Source of the DNA: an uncultured Anaerolineales bacterium
GTDB lineage: Bacteria; Chloroflexota; Anaerolineae; Anaerolineales; Villigracilaceae
Direction of reading: 5' to 3'
Assembly: GCA_938008865.1 (NCBI GenBank)
Contig: CALLJA010000380.1
Span: 1-20,851 of the forward strand
DNA: 20,851 nucleotides
Part shown: piece after piece, positions 1 through 6,000 of the stretch
Layout: each line of letters starts with the position of its first letter
Position numbering within the stretch: the stretch's first letter is position 1
The notes under the pieces: generated by a model
Told to the model about the DNA's origin: nothing
The model's database searches: none
Seen by the model: only the letters and a program-made list of their open reading frames with translations
Translations under genes and position numbers: made by a program

Positions 1-52
1 ACATACGCACTGCGGCTACTGCGGTGCAACCAGATCGTTCTTGTATGGGTAG
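1..52 (+). CDS. 3' end of an unknown gene with a CxxC motif (partial)
   Basis: Frame 2 is open from the window edge to a TAG at 50-52 and reads HTHCGYCGATRSFLYG. The CGYCG pair is typical of a zinc knuckle or ribbon, but only 16 residues are visible, so no function is offered. The TAG sits inside a TAGGAGG ribosome site for the gene at 62. The same stop/ribosome-site fusion occurs at 2235, 3039 and 12501 in this window, which supports this being a real gene end. Confidence 0.5.
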   Translation, partial: HTHCGYCGATRSFLYG

Positions 53-61
53 GAGGACACG

Positions 62-265
62 ATGAAGCGAAAGTTCCTGGTCATCACCAAAAGCCCGAAC
101 GGCGTGTGCTGGGCAAGCGTCATCCGCGCCAAAGATACCGACGCCGTGATCAAGCTCATGGCTGAGAAGGAGCCGCTCTTCAGTGGGCACAAGATCGTGT
201 CCATCGACCCGATCCAGTCTCGCCAGACGTACGACGTCATGAGTGTAGGAGCGTTTGTAGTATGA
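62..265 (+). CDS. hypothetical protein, 67 aa
   Basis: I do not recognise this family. The ATG follows a strong GTAGGAGG site with good spacing. The protein is small and mixed in charge (begins MKRKFLVITKSPNG) and alternates short hydrophobic stretches with charged ones, as a small alpha/beta domain would. No signal peptide, membrane segment or metal motif is visible. Its stop codon overlaps the next start (ATGA), so it is probably translationally coupled to the membrane protein downstream. Confidence that this is a gene is high because of the ribosome site and coupling; the function is unknown. Confidence 0.8.
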   Translation: MKRKFLVITKSPNGVCWASVIRAKDTDAVIKLMAEKEPLFSGHKIVSIDPIQSRQTYDVMSVGAFVV

Positions 266-804
266 GCAAAGGAACCGCCACCATCCGCCTGTTTATGTCA
301 GTCGTGCTGATTGTGGAGGCCTACTTCCTGACAGCGGAAAGCAAGCTGGCCGAGACCGCCTTCGAATACGCACTGATGATCGCACTGACCGTCATCGCCC
401 TGGTACTGGCCTTCATCCTGGTGCTGAGCGTCATCGTCCTGTACTTCGGAAAGGATAACCAAATGAGACCCAAGAACACGAAGGGGGCCCAGGTACTCCC
501 CACCAGCGGCCAGGTGCGCCTGGCTAACGGGATCACCAAGAAGGTGCGCGGACTGTCATGGCTCCATGAGTACTCCCAGGTGGTCACCCACGTGAGTGTG
601 CAGGACTATGCAGTCGACGACACGATGCTGCTGCTCACCGCCTGGCTGTCCGATGGGCGCATCTTCACCATGCCCTACCCACGCGAAGACATGCCATCCC
701 TGTGGGCCTGGCTACACCGACCCAACCTGTACGGAACACCCATCACCTGGCTGGACGAAGAGCTCGTAATCGAGCCTGGAAAGAAGTACTTCCTTTTCAA
801 ATAG
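262..804 (+). CDS. membrane protein with two N-terminal helices and a soluble C-terminal domain
   Basis: The start overlaps the preceding stop (ATGA), and the frame is 180 codons. Residues about 8-26 and 32-68 are strongly hydrophobic, the second stretch rich in Leu, Ile, Val and Ala, consistent with two transmembrane helices. They are followed by a basic, Lys/Arg-rich segment (residues about 68-95) expected to lie in the cytoplasm by the positive-inside rule. The last 90 residues are soluble-looking, with several Trp and Tyr. No enzyme motif is visible. It sits in the small-gene block just before another all-hydrophobic protein, so the two may act together at the membrane; that is inference only. 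Confidence 0.78.
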   Translation: MSKGTATIRLFMSVVLIVEAYFLTAESKLAETAFEYALMIALTVIALVLAFILVLSVIVLYFGKDNQMRPKNTKGAQVLPTSGQVRLANGITKKVRGLSWLHEYSQVVTHVSVQDYAVDDTMLLLTAWLSDGRIFTMPYPREDMPSLWAWLHRPNLYGTPITWLDEELVIEPGKKYFLFK

Positions 805-828
805 TTTCGTACGGTTTGAGGAGACTTT

Positions 829-1038
829 ATGCTGAAACTCGCCGTTTCTAACCTGTTTCTCGCCGTTCTGCAAATCTTCGCCGCAGTGCTCCACGCAGCT
901 ATGTTCGTCGGCGGGATGCTGTTCTCCCTCATTCTGACGGCAGCCAGCGCCGTGGGAGTCATCATCGTAGTGGCCGTGAGCTGCGCCCTGGGCGGGGGAC
1001 TGATAGCGATCCTGGTTTATTTTGTAAACGCCATGTAG
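829..1038 (+). CDS. small, almost wholly hydrophobic membrane protein, 69 aa
   Basis: The ATG follows a GAGGAG site. Nearly the whole chain is Ala, Val, Leu, Ile, Phe and Gly, and it can form two membrane helices separated by a short turn near residue 40 (around LTAASA). Charged residues are almost absent (one Lys near the N terminus). Its length and topology would fit a holin-like or other small phage membrane protein. There is no lysin gene nearby, so I do not call it a holin. It is the last gene before the unusual pyrimidine-rich interval. Confidence 0.72.
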   Translation: MLKLAVSNLFLAVLQIFAAVLHAAMFVGGMLFSLILTAASAVGVIIVVAVSCALGGGLIAILVYFVNAM

Positions 1039-1318
1039 GGTTTTGGGATATATTGCCGCGACGCCTCGAACGGGTGAAAAAGTGTGGAAAGAGAGCTTAG
1101 AGGGGGGTATTTTTGCCCCCTCACCCCTCTTCGCAGCCCTCCCCCCGTCCCACCCTAAACCTTCCTCCCCCTCCCGAATAGCCCTTTTTACCCCCTTTTC
1201 AGCCCTTTTCGTTTCCACACTCATATCCCCCCTCTGCACTTATTCTCTCTCTTTTGGAGACCCCCTGCCCAAAGAATACTCCGTCCTTCCTTCGCAAGTG
1301 CTCCCCACAGGTGATTCT
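1039..1318. other. gene-poor pyrimidine-rich interval with a long inverted repeat
   Basis: About 280 bases with no convincing gene. From about 1111 to 1210 the + strand is almost all C and T, with runs such as CCCCTC and CCCTTTT. It is bracketed by a perfect 10-bp inverted repeat: AGTGTGGAAA at 1081-1090 and TTTCCACACT at 1212-1221. Inside lies a G-run/C-run hairpin (GAGGGGG 1100-1106, CCCCCTC 1116-1122) and a GGGGGTA / TACCCCC pairing further out. There is no T tract after the inner hairpin, so it is not a standard terminator. An origin, a transcript-processing structure or a packaging-related site are all possible; none is shown. Confidence 0.6.
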
Positions 1319-1474
1319 ATGTGTAACGACTTCTTCTTCTACTATACCCTCTCTCTGTTCTATGACGCATTACCAGGCGAGCAGGTGACGATTACTTATC
1401 TACCAGGGAAGTACGTTCCTGGGGGCCGCTCGGTTGTTCTGTTCAACTCATTGGAGGAGGTTGCCGATGCCTAG
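1319..1474 (+). CDS. hypothetical protein, 51 aa
   Basis: The open frame extends upstream through the pyrimidine-rich interval to 1043, but that part reads as Pro/Ser/Phe low-complexity sequence without a ribosome site. The ATG at 1319 has a modest AGGTG site seven bases upstream and begins MCNDFFFYYTLSLFYD. The protein is aromatic-rich and ends in an acidic tail. Its stop overlaps the next gene's start by eight bases. The product is unknown. It may belong with the other small beta-rich proteins that follow, sharing a Gly-Lys-Tyr turn, but the resemblance is weak. Confidence 0.5.
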   Translation: MCNDFFFYYTLSLFYDALPGEQVTITYLPGKYVPGGRSVVLFNSLEEVADA

Positions 1475-1712
1475 AAGCTACAAGGTGTCTATTACGGTGT
1501 CCCTGGCGAATGAGGATGTGCACATGCCAGATTTTCTCTTGCGGGACGGCAGGTATGCTCTCGACGGTGCGGGGTACGGCAATGTAAAGGTGTCTTTCTG
1601 CCGTGATGAGTGCGAGTCGTGGCTCACCTCTAAGTTCCTGGAGTACCTGCGGCTGCCGTTTGTCAAGGAGTATTCGATCACGATGGCGGAAGAAGCTAGT
1701 ACGCCTGCATAG
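1467..1712 (+). CDS. hypothetical protein, 81 aa
   Basis: The start is fixed by GGAGGAGG six bases upstream of the ATG; an in-frame upstream ATG at 1434 lacks such a site. The protein begins MPRSYKVSITVSLAN and has alternating hydrophobic residues suggesting beta strands. It has a central Gly-rich turn (DGAGYGNVKV) and two Cys near residues 53 and 57, which are too few for a clear zinc site. Its overlap with the preceding gene suggests an operon. The function is unknown. Confidence 0.72.
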   Translation: MPRSYKVSITVSLANEDVHMPDFLLRDGRYALDGAGYGNVKVSFCRDECESWLTSKFLEYLRLPFVKEYSITMAEEASTPA

Positions 1713-1782
1713 TGATCCACTGGTTCGTTCAGCACGTTGGGTCGGAGGACGCATGGCCAAATGTACCTGTGAAGGAGGACAG

Positions 1783-2010
1783 ATGCCCCAGGTAATCCAG
1801 CGTATCACGTATGTCGTTGATGTTTTGCGCAATCCAGCCTTCCCTGTGTTCGGGTTTCCGCTGGCGCAAGATCAGTACTTCGCAATGCCGCCATTTGTGA
1901 CTGACCACAAGGTGACGGTGACGGTGGTCTGCCTGGGTACCTTGCGCCTCACGGAGGCCCAGCTGGACTTCCTGGCCCAGGATGAGATCGAAAAGGCGGT
2001 GCTGTCGTGA
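1783..2010 (+). CDS. hypothetical protein, 75 aa; possible paralogue of the next gene
   Basis: Two in-frame starts are credible: 1783, behind a near-perfect AAGGAGG, and 1753, behind GGAGG. The longer form would add ten residues containing CTC, and its codons would also form the ribosome site of the shorter form. I prefer 1783. The protein begins MPQVIQRITYVVDVL. In the middle, FPLA followed by Q, a hydrophobic strand and then a TxxQL-type helix start resembles the layout of the next gene, suggesting an old tandem duplication. It overlaps the next start as GTGA. The function is unknown. Confidence 0.72.
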   Translation: MPQVIQRITYVVDVLRNPAFPVFGFPLAQDQYFAMPPFVTDHKVTVTVVCLGTLRLTEAQLDFLAQDEIEKAVLS

Positions 2011-2237
2011 TTTCCATCCCTGATCTGCATATCGTGTACGAGTTCGATACCCTACAATACCCAGAGCTGGATCCAACGGCGTTTCCGTTGGCTGAGGGTC
2101 AGAGCATCTTCATGGTGCAGGCGCTGGATGGTATGTCCCGTGTGTTTGTTCTCTGCGACGAGCGGCCCGAGGAGTTCACGCCAGAGCAGCAGCTATTTAT
2201 CCTGCATCCCGCTGTGCTGTTCGCAGCCACCTATTAG
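2007..2237 (+). CDS. hypothetical protein, 76 aa; possible paralogue of the previous gene
   Basis: It starts with GTG in a GTGA overlap with the preceding stop, so it is probably coupled. It is acidic and beta-strand-like (MISIPDLHIVYEFDT), with FPLA then Q, then a VFVLC strand, then TPEQQLFIL. The previous protein has FPLA, Q, VTVVC and TEAQLDFL in the same order, which argues for paralogy across a low-identity pair. The stop TAG lies inside the TAGGAGG site of the next gene. The function is unknown. Confidence 0.72.
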   Translation: MISIPDLHIVYEFDTLQYPELDPTAFPLAEGQSIFMVQALDGMSRVFVLCDERPEEFTPEQQLFILHPAVLFAATY

Positions 2238-2245
2238 GAGGTACT

Positions 2246-2527
2246 GTGACGATTTCCATGCAGGATATGTGGCGGATCGCTGACCGCTTGGTGGACACTT
2301 GTAGCGACATCGAGCAGGCCCTGATAGAGCTCGACATCGAAGTCACTGACGATGCAATTGACGAGGTGGAGAGCCGCCTGGGAGACCCAGGTATCAACGT
2401 CGAACAGTGCCAGGGGTGCGGCTGGTGGTTTGAGTGTGGCGACCTCGTTGCTCACGATGAGGAGCCCGTGCTCCCAGGCTACGAGGAAGGATACTGCGAA
2501 AGTTGTCGGGAGGATCACTATGAGTAA
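2246..2527 (+). CDS. small protein with a C-terminal zinc-ribbon-like motif, 93 aa
   Basis: The GTG start has TAGGAGG five bases upstream. The N-terminal half is an acidic helical segment rich in Asp, Glu and Ile. The C-terminal half has CQGCGWWFECGD and later CESC, giving two CxxC-type pairs about 30 residues apart, as in a zinc ribbon. Such phage proteins often bind nucleic acid or a protein partner, but the acidity here argues for a protein partner. It overlaps the next gene by eight bases. The zinc binding is inferred from spacing only. Confidence 0.75.
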   Translation: MTISMQDMWRIADRLVDTCSDIEQALIELDIEVTDDAIDEVESRLGDPGINVEQCQGCGWWFECGDLVAHDEEPVLPGYEEGYCESCREDHYE

Positions 2528-3041
2528 TCCGATCGGTGTTGTGCGGTTTTTGCAGGACGAAGACCCCACCTTTGTGCACGTGCGCGGAACTGTGATGGTG
2601 CTGAGCGAGCGCGGTCTGCTGACCCGCGCCATGTCCTTCGAGACCCCGCTGGCTGACTTGGAAATCAGTTGCCAAATGGACACCAGCTTCGGCTACCCGT
2701 ACGCCTTCGAGGTAGGTTTTCGCCCCACTTGTATCGTTGACTTGCCAGCCGCCATACGGTTCTCTAAGCAGCTGCACAAGATCGGGGTCGGTCTGGTCAA
2801 GCGTACCAATAAATACGGCGGCTGCAATCACAGCTTCGGTGAGTACCTGAAGAGGGTGTACCAGGTGATCGGCATCAAGAATGTGTGGTTGGCTGTGCCT
2901 GCTGTGGGTGTGTCTGCCACTAGCTGGGCTGCTACCACGTTCGCAAAGTACGATGATTTAGACCTGATGGTGCCGAGCGTGGACAGCATTATTGCAGAGA
3001 AGATCACTCACTGGAATACGCCGTGGCGCGTAAATCGGTAG
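2520..3041 (+). CDS. hypothetical protein, 173 aa
   Basis: The frame is open much further upstream, but the ATG at 2520 has GGGAGGA at good spacing and begins MSNPIGVVRFLQDED. I do not recognise the family. The protein has a beta-rich first half and a helical basic middle (SKQLHKIGVGLVKR). A central YGGCNHSFGEYL segment is followed by a hydrophobic stretch (WLAVPAVGVSATSWAA), possibly a buried strand-helix unit rather than a membrane helix. The stop TAG at 3039 forms part of the ribosome site of the next gene, consistent with one transcript. Confidence 0.72.
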   Translation: MSNPIGVVRFLQDEDPTFVHVRGTVMVLSERGLLTRAMSFETPLADLEISCQMDTSFGYPYAFEVGFRPTCIVDLPAAIRFSKQLHKIGVGLVKRTNKYGGCNHSFGEYLKRVYQVIGIKNVWLAVPAVGVSATSWAATTFAKYDDLDLMVPSVDSIIAEKITHWNTPWRVNR

Positions 3042-3049
3042 GAGGAGCG

Positions 3050-3508
3050 GTGGATACACATAAGTCAGGCAATGCTACTACCAAAGCAATCGTGTATGTG
3101 AACACAAACATGCCAGGTAAGAGTGTCCTCATTGAAGCTGGCTTCTCAGACAACCAACAGAATAGTCTCGTGGAGCATATCCAGGCTGAGGTGCGTGTAT
3201 CACATCAGCACTCAAACGACCTCAAGGACGTGTACGTGTCGGGTGAGCACATCAGCTCAGACAAACTCATGGGCCTGGCCAACCTGGTTCGCGAAGCGAC
3301 GGATGGGATCACCCCACACGAAGGCACCCTGGATGACCTGTCCGCAGGCGACTTCATCGAATGCGTGTGCTGGGCCCTCGAAGCATACTACGTTACGGTG
3401 TGGTACTTCGGAACGGACTGCTCCCAAAGGGTGTACCAGCGTGTCGACGGCACCTGGCGTGACTTGCAACAGGACATCGACGAGGCAGTGGCCGTCATCT
3501 TTCCGTAG
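3050..3508 (+). CDS. hypothetical protein, 152 aa
   Basis: The start is chosen at GTG 3050, directly behind TAGGAGGAG. An upstream in-frame GTG at 3023 would overlap the previous gene and lacks a ribosome site. The protein begins with a polar segment (VDTHKSGNATTK) and continues as an alpha/beta-like domain with CVCWALEAYYV near the centre and a DCSQRVYQR segment near the end. No known motif was recognised. It lies in the run of coupled small genes. The function is unknown. Confidence 0.7.
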   Translation: MDTHKSGNATTKAIVYVNTNMPGKSVLIEAGFSDNQQNSLVEHIQAEVRVSHQHSNDLKDVYVSGEHISSDKLMGLANLVREATDGITPHEGTLDDLSAGDFIECVCWALEAYYVTVWYFGTDCSQRVYQRVDGTWRDLQQDIDEAVAVIFP

Positions 3509-3524
3509 AACAGGAGTAGTATAG

Positions 3525-3953
3525 ATGGACATGCAGAAGCTAAACTCTATCAAGAAGGCGTGCTGGGTGAGCATGACGGGCGAGATCGGTATCGTGTTCT
3601 CTTCAGCGGACGCTGAGGTTATCCACGCTCTGGTGGACTTCTACGAGCAGCATAACCAGGCGGAACTCAAGAAGTTCGACGCCCTGTATTGGTGCGAGTG
3701 CGGTGATAACGACCGACGAGGCTGCGGCAAGAGCCTGTACTACAACGCGGTCACCAACCAGGTCACACTGGCAGATAAAAATGGTGCGACGCTCCATAAG
3801 GCAGGCATCGACGATCTGATCGTGACCTTTCCTCTCACGCAAGCGGACTTGGGCACCGCCGCTTTCCCAGGATTCGGCAGCATCGTCGCCAAAGAAAGCG
3901 TCATCGAAGAGCTGGTTGCCCTCGGCGCCACCGTCCTCGACCCGTTCAACTAA
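3525..3953 (+). CDS. Cys-rich hypothetical protein, 142 aa; first of three tandem paralogues
   Basis: The ATG follows an AGGAG site. The protein begins MDMQKLNSIKKACW and has a Cys cluster (WCECGDNDRRGCGK) near residues 55-68. It ends with a VIEELVALGATVLDPF helix-strand unit. The two following proteins have a comparable Cys cluster near the N terminus and end with a matching Ala-Leu-X-X-LGA unit. I infer one diverged family expanded in tandem, this member carrying an extra N-terminal section of about 50 residues. The Cys cluster may bind a metal. The biochemical role is unknown. Confidence 0.75.
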   Translation: MDMQKLNSIKKACWVSMTGEIGIVFSSADAEVIHALVDFYEQHNQAELKKFDALYWCECGDNDRRGCGKSLYYNAVTNQVTLADKNGATLHKAGIDDLIVTFPLTQADLGTAAFPGFGSIVAKESVIEELVALGATVLDPFN

Positions 3954-3963
3954 GGAGAAACCC

Positions 3964-4260
3964 GTGAACCCAGACATAATGCTGTTGCAAATCGAGTGCA
4001 AGTGCGGCGACCCTCAGTGCGTGCGCACGCTGACCATCCTTGAGGGCTATCCCAGAGAAGCCCTGTACCACGGCAACGGCCTCGACCAGGCCGCTGAGCT
4101 GAGCAACGTGCTGGTCGAACGCTACAACGAGGATGAAGAGTCCTACGTCTCCATGCCTGAGAGCGCCTCTGGTATCGCCAATACGCTGCTTGTCACCTTC
4201 AACGAAGCCACCGCCCTGCTGTTCCTGGGCGCCACCGAGATCACCGAGGAGGACTTCTAG
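3964..4260 (+). CDS. Cys-rich hypothetical protein, 98 aa; second tandem paralogue
   Basis: The GTG start is supported by TAAGGAGA upstream; the frame is open earlier but lies over the end of the previous gene. Near the N terminus is CKCGDPQC, followed by a Leu/Ile strand (TLTILEG) and AELSNVLVE. The protein ends with LLVTFNEATALLFLGA. The next protein has CICTDEC, LKVLEW, TDLSNVYVD and LVLSYVDAEALVALGA in the same order and spacing, so paralogy is quite clear. The stop codon abuts the next GTG. The function is unknown; metal binding by the Cys cluster is possible. Confidence 0.78.
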   Translation: MNPDIMLLQIECKCGDPQCVRTLTILEGYPREALYHGNGLDQAAELSNVLVERYNEDEESYVSMPESASGIANTLLVTFNEATALLFLGATEITEEDF

Positions 4261-4550
4261 TGCTAGAGATTCTTCTGGAAGCGCGTTGTATCTGCACGGA
4301 TGAATGCGACCGCTCGCTGAAGGTGCTGGAGTGGGATCCCCGCACGGCTGTGTATGCGGACAGCCGAGAGGAGCTTGTCACTGATCTGTCAAATGTGTAC
4401 GTCGACCTGGGCGAGGGGCATCCCCCAGTCGTGGATGTCATGCGCGACGACGGCACATCGCGCATGCTGGTGCTTTCGTACGTCGACGCCGAAGCACTGG
4501 TGGCTCTGGGCGCTGTGCTGATCGCAAAAGACCACTGGCGACTCACATAA
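4260..4550 (+). CDS. Cys-rich hypothetical protein, 96 aa; third tandem paralogue
   Basis: It starts with a GTG that shares one base with the preceding TAG, and a GAGGAGG lies upstream in the end of the previous gene. CICTDEC at residues about 10-16 aligns with CKCGDPQC of its neighbour; DLSNVYVD and EALVALGA align with the neighbour's matching parts. It lacks some of the neighbour's acidic middle. The arrangement suggests two rounds of tandem duplication from 3525 to 4550. No enzyme motif is visible. Confidence 0.76.
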   Translation: MLEILLEARCICTDECDRSLKVLEWDPRTAVYADSREELVTDLSNVYVDLGEGHPPVVDVMRDDGTSRMLVLSYVDAEALVALGAVLIAKDHWRLT

Positions 4551-4657
4551 AGTGACACCGCCAACCATACTTTGGAACCTGCCGCAAGCAATACGAGCAT
4601 ACTGGGAGGCGAGCAGGGATAAGTCAGATCGAGCAGTACTCTGGACGGAGGAGACAT

Positions 4658-4864
4658 TTGAGCGAAAAACAAGGATCGAATGGGAAGCGTCTGATTGCGT
4701 TTCGACGGATGCCGCGCCTGGTGGTGCCTCTTCCTGGAGAGGAGCGCATCTTGGTGCTGAGAACTGATGAGAGCAACGGCGTGAGCCTGCACATCTACCA
4801 GACCATCTTTGGAACCATCATGGTTATCTTGCTGGGAAAGCTGGCTATTCACGTTGTAGTCTAA
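4658..4864 (+). CDS. small protein with one C-terminal membrane helix, 68 aa
   Basis: It starts with TTG, chosen because ACGGAGGAG lies seven bases upstream. The first half is basic and polar (SEKQGSNGKRLIAFRR). The last 22 residues are hydrophobic (TIFGTIMVILLGKLAIHVVV), consistent with a single tail anchor. The roughly 107 bases between the previous stop and this start hold no gene I can support well. The next promoter begins within ten bases of its stop, so this is probably the last gene of its transcript unless there is read-through. The function is unknown. Confidence 0.6.
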   Translation: MSEKQGSNGKRLIAFRRMPRLVVPLPGEERILVLRTDESNGVSLHIYQTIFGTIMVILLGKLAIHVVV

Positions 4865-4872
4865 GTTTAGAC

Positions 4873-4900
4873 TGGACAAGCGTTCTACTTGTGGTACACT
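4873..4900 (+). promoter_or_regulatory. promoter with overlapping operator-like dyad
   Basis: TGGACA (4873-4878), a 16-bp spacer and TACACT (4895-4900) form a moderate sigma-70-type promoter. An 8-bp perfect inverted repeat, TGGTACAC (4892-4899) and GTGTACCA (4911-4918), overlaps the -10 box and reaches the start codon of the next gene. Because the left arm lies upstream of the expected transcript start, the dyad would act on DNA (a repressor site) rather than as an RNA hairpin. Confidence 0.55.
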
Positions 4901-4917
4901 GTACTCAGAGGTGTACC

Positions 4918-5070
4918 ATGAGTAGAAACCTACAAGACATCTACCCGAAACTGGTGTGTACCCGACATGAGCTGGGCCTCATCTGGAGGGACTGGCAAGA
5001 AGTGCCTGCCCCAGACGTTGTGATCGCCGCGCTATTCTGGGCAGCCGAAAGGAGTGACTTTGACCCGTGA
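4918..5070 (+). CDS. small hypothetical protein, 50 aa
   Basis: A 50-codon frame starts at the ATG just after the promoter at 4873, with AGAGGTG as a fair ribosome site. It begins MSRNLQDIYPKLVCTRHELG and contains three Trp in the second half (LIWRDWQEV, LFWAAERSD). It looks helical and amphipathic. Its end overlaps the next gene by about 11 bases, and its AAAGGAG codons form that gene's ribosome site, which supports it being translated. The function is unknown. Confidence 0.6.
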   Translation: MSRNLQDIYPKLVCTRHELGLIWRDWQEVPAPDVVIAALFWAAERSDFDP

Positions 5071-5497
5071 GATCGTCTATAAAGTAGTAGTCTGCATCCC
5101 TAACCCTAAGACAGGAACGCACGAGTACTACTCTACGCTTACTCAGACGGACATGCGCGTTCAGTACTTCCCAAAAACGGCTGTCCGTTCTGTTTTACCA
5201 GGCTCTTATTTGTACGCCTTCGATACATTGGATAACGCCAGGGAGTACCGCGCAGGGGGTGAGCTGATCGCCAACCCCACATCGACCCTACAAATCTGGA
5301 AAGCCGAGGCCAACGTAGTCTGCACGGAACCGTCCACGGTGCTGGCCCACGAGGAGCGCTTCTGGACAGAGAAGTGGTACGGCCTCGAACGCACTCCCTT
5401 CCCGCTATTCCCCACTTTGAAGGGGTCTGTGTGGTGCGAGTGGGTGACCCTTCTTGAGATGGTCGAGGGCAGGTATCCGTTCTGGAAACAAAAGTGA
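5060..5497 (+). CDS. hypothetical protein, 145 aa
   Basis: Possible starts are GTG 5054 and TTG 5060; the AAAGGAG site is well spaced only for TTG 5060, so that is preferred. The protein begins MTREIVYKVVVCIPNP and contains FDTLDNAREYRAGGE. This resembles small phage proteins in which a DxxxNAxxF/Y segment packs as a helix, but I cannot name the family. A Trp-rich C-terminal region (KWYGLER, VWCEWV, YPFWKQK) is notable. It is followed after seven bases by the next gene. The function is unknown. Confidence 0.7.
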   Translation: MTREIVYKVVVCIPNPKTGTHEYYSTLTQTDMRVQYFPKTAVRSVLPGSYLYAFDTLDNAREYRAGGELIANPTSTLQIWKAEANVVCTEPSTVLAHEERFWTEKWYGLERTPFPLFPTLKGSVWCEWVTLLEMVEGRYPFWKQK

Positions 5498-5504
5498 GGC
5501 TCCC

Positions 5505-5744
5505 ATGATAATACTGGACTTCAACAATTTTCCGATCCGTGACGGGGATTTCGTCTCCGTCGTGACGCCAGGTGACGGGCCTATGTCTGTTTATGACTGC
5601 CAGCCAGGCTTCGTGGAGGCCGTTGGAAAGTACACTGTGCGAGTGCGCCTGACGAATCTGAGTAAGTCTGTCATCTTCTACCCGCACGAGCTCATCGTGG
5701 CCAGGCCACGCAAACGGGGTGAAGAGGTTGACAGCACAGAGTAA
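5505..5744 (+). CDS. hypothetical protein, 79 aa, possible small beta-barrel
   Basis: The ATG at 5505 is preceded by GTGAGG; the frame is open upstream, but that part overlaps the previous gene. The protein begins MIILDFNNFPIRDGDFVSV. The pattern of hydrophobic strands separated by Gly/Asp turns (RDGDFVSVV, VGKYTVRVRL, HELIVARPRKR) looks like a small SH3-like beta-barrel, with a basic patch then an acidic tail. The resemblance is structural and uncertain. Its last codons, including the TAA stop, lie inside the promoter at 5728. Confidence 0.68.
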   Translation: MIILDFNNFPIRDGDFVSVVTPGDGPMSVYDCQPGFVEAVGKYTVRVRLTNLSKSVIFYPHELIVARPRKRGEEVDSTE

Positions 5745-5756
5745 GTATGCTATAAT
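5728..5756 (+). promoter_or_regulatory. strong extended -10 promoter
   Basis: TTGACA (5728-5733), 17 bp, then TATAAT (5751-5756) preceded by TATGC: a near-perfect primary-sigma promoter with an extended -10. The spacer ends AGTAAGTATGC, shared with the promoter at 7958. The box lies inside the end of the gene at 5505. Its leader contains CAATAAGTAAGGAG, similar to the leaders of the promoters at 7958 and 10365. Confidence 0.9.
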
Positions 5757-5799
5757 AACCTTACGTACATAAGACAGACAATAAGTAAGGAGATTACTT

Positions 5800-6000
5800 G
5801 TGGAGCTGAAACATAACCCAAAGGCGTGCGAACGTAGGCAGGCCACCGCTGACGAGTTCTCCAGGATGACATACCCACAACGATGGGGGTATGAGCGGGG
5901 TATGGAGCTCACCCTGTGGTACCGTCTTGGCGGGGTCATAACATTCCCACCTGAACGGTGGGATCCAACCCAGGTAGTCATACTGGTGCAAGATGCTTAG
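5800..6000 (+). CDS. hypothetical protein, 66 aa
   Basis: The first gene behind the 5728 promoter. GTG start with AAGGAG at good spacing. The protein (MELKHNPKACERRQ) is polar and basic at the N terminus and has Trp/Tyr-rich strands later (RWGYERG, LWYRLGG). No motif recognised. It overlaps the next start by eight bases. Being first on a very strong promoter suggests it is made in quantity, perhaps early in infection; that is inference. Confidence 0.7.
   Translation: MELKHNPKACERRQATADEFSRMTYPQRWGYERGMELTLWYRLGGVITFPPERWDPTQVVILVQDA

Noticed and set aside
829..1038. Holin call for the small hydrophobic protein
   Set aside because: Topology fits, but no lysin or other lysis gene is adjacent, so the function cannot be supported.
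1100..1122. Inner G-run/C-run hairpin as a terminator
   Set aside because: The T run is in the loop and no T tract follows the stem; it does not fit a rho-independent terminator.
712..1239. Minus-strand open frame of 175 codons over the membrane-protein and pyrimidine-rich region
   Set aside because: It is antisense to two supported genes and gains its length from the Lys/Glu/Gly-rich complement of the C/T tract; no ribosome site or motif.
1043..1318. Upstream extension of the frame at 1319 through the pyrimidine-rich block
   Set aside because: The frame is open but starts at a TTG without a ribosome site and reads as Pro/Ser/Phe low complexity dictated by the C/T tract; the ATG at 1319 is the more likely start.
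4552..4767. GTG-started frame of 71 residues after the third Cys-rich paralogue
   Set aside because: Its first half looks protein-like (ILWNLPQAIRAYW), but there is no ribosome site and it overlaps the better-supported gene at 4658 by over 100 bases. It remains possible as a short gene.
5139..5981. Minus-strand open frame of 280 codons
   Set aside because: It runs opposite to three well-supported genes and a strong promoter, with an Arg/Ser/Pro-rich composition typical of antisense shadows.
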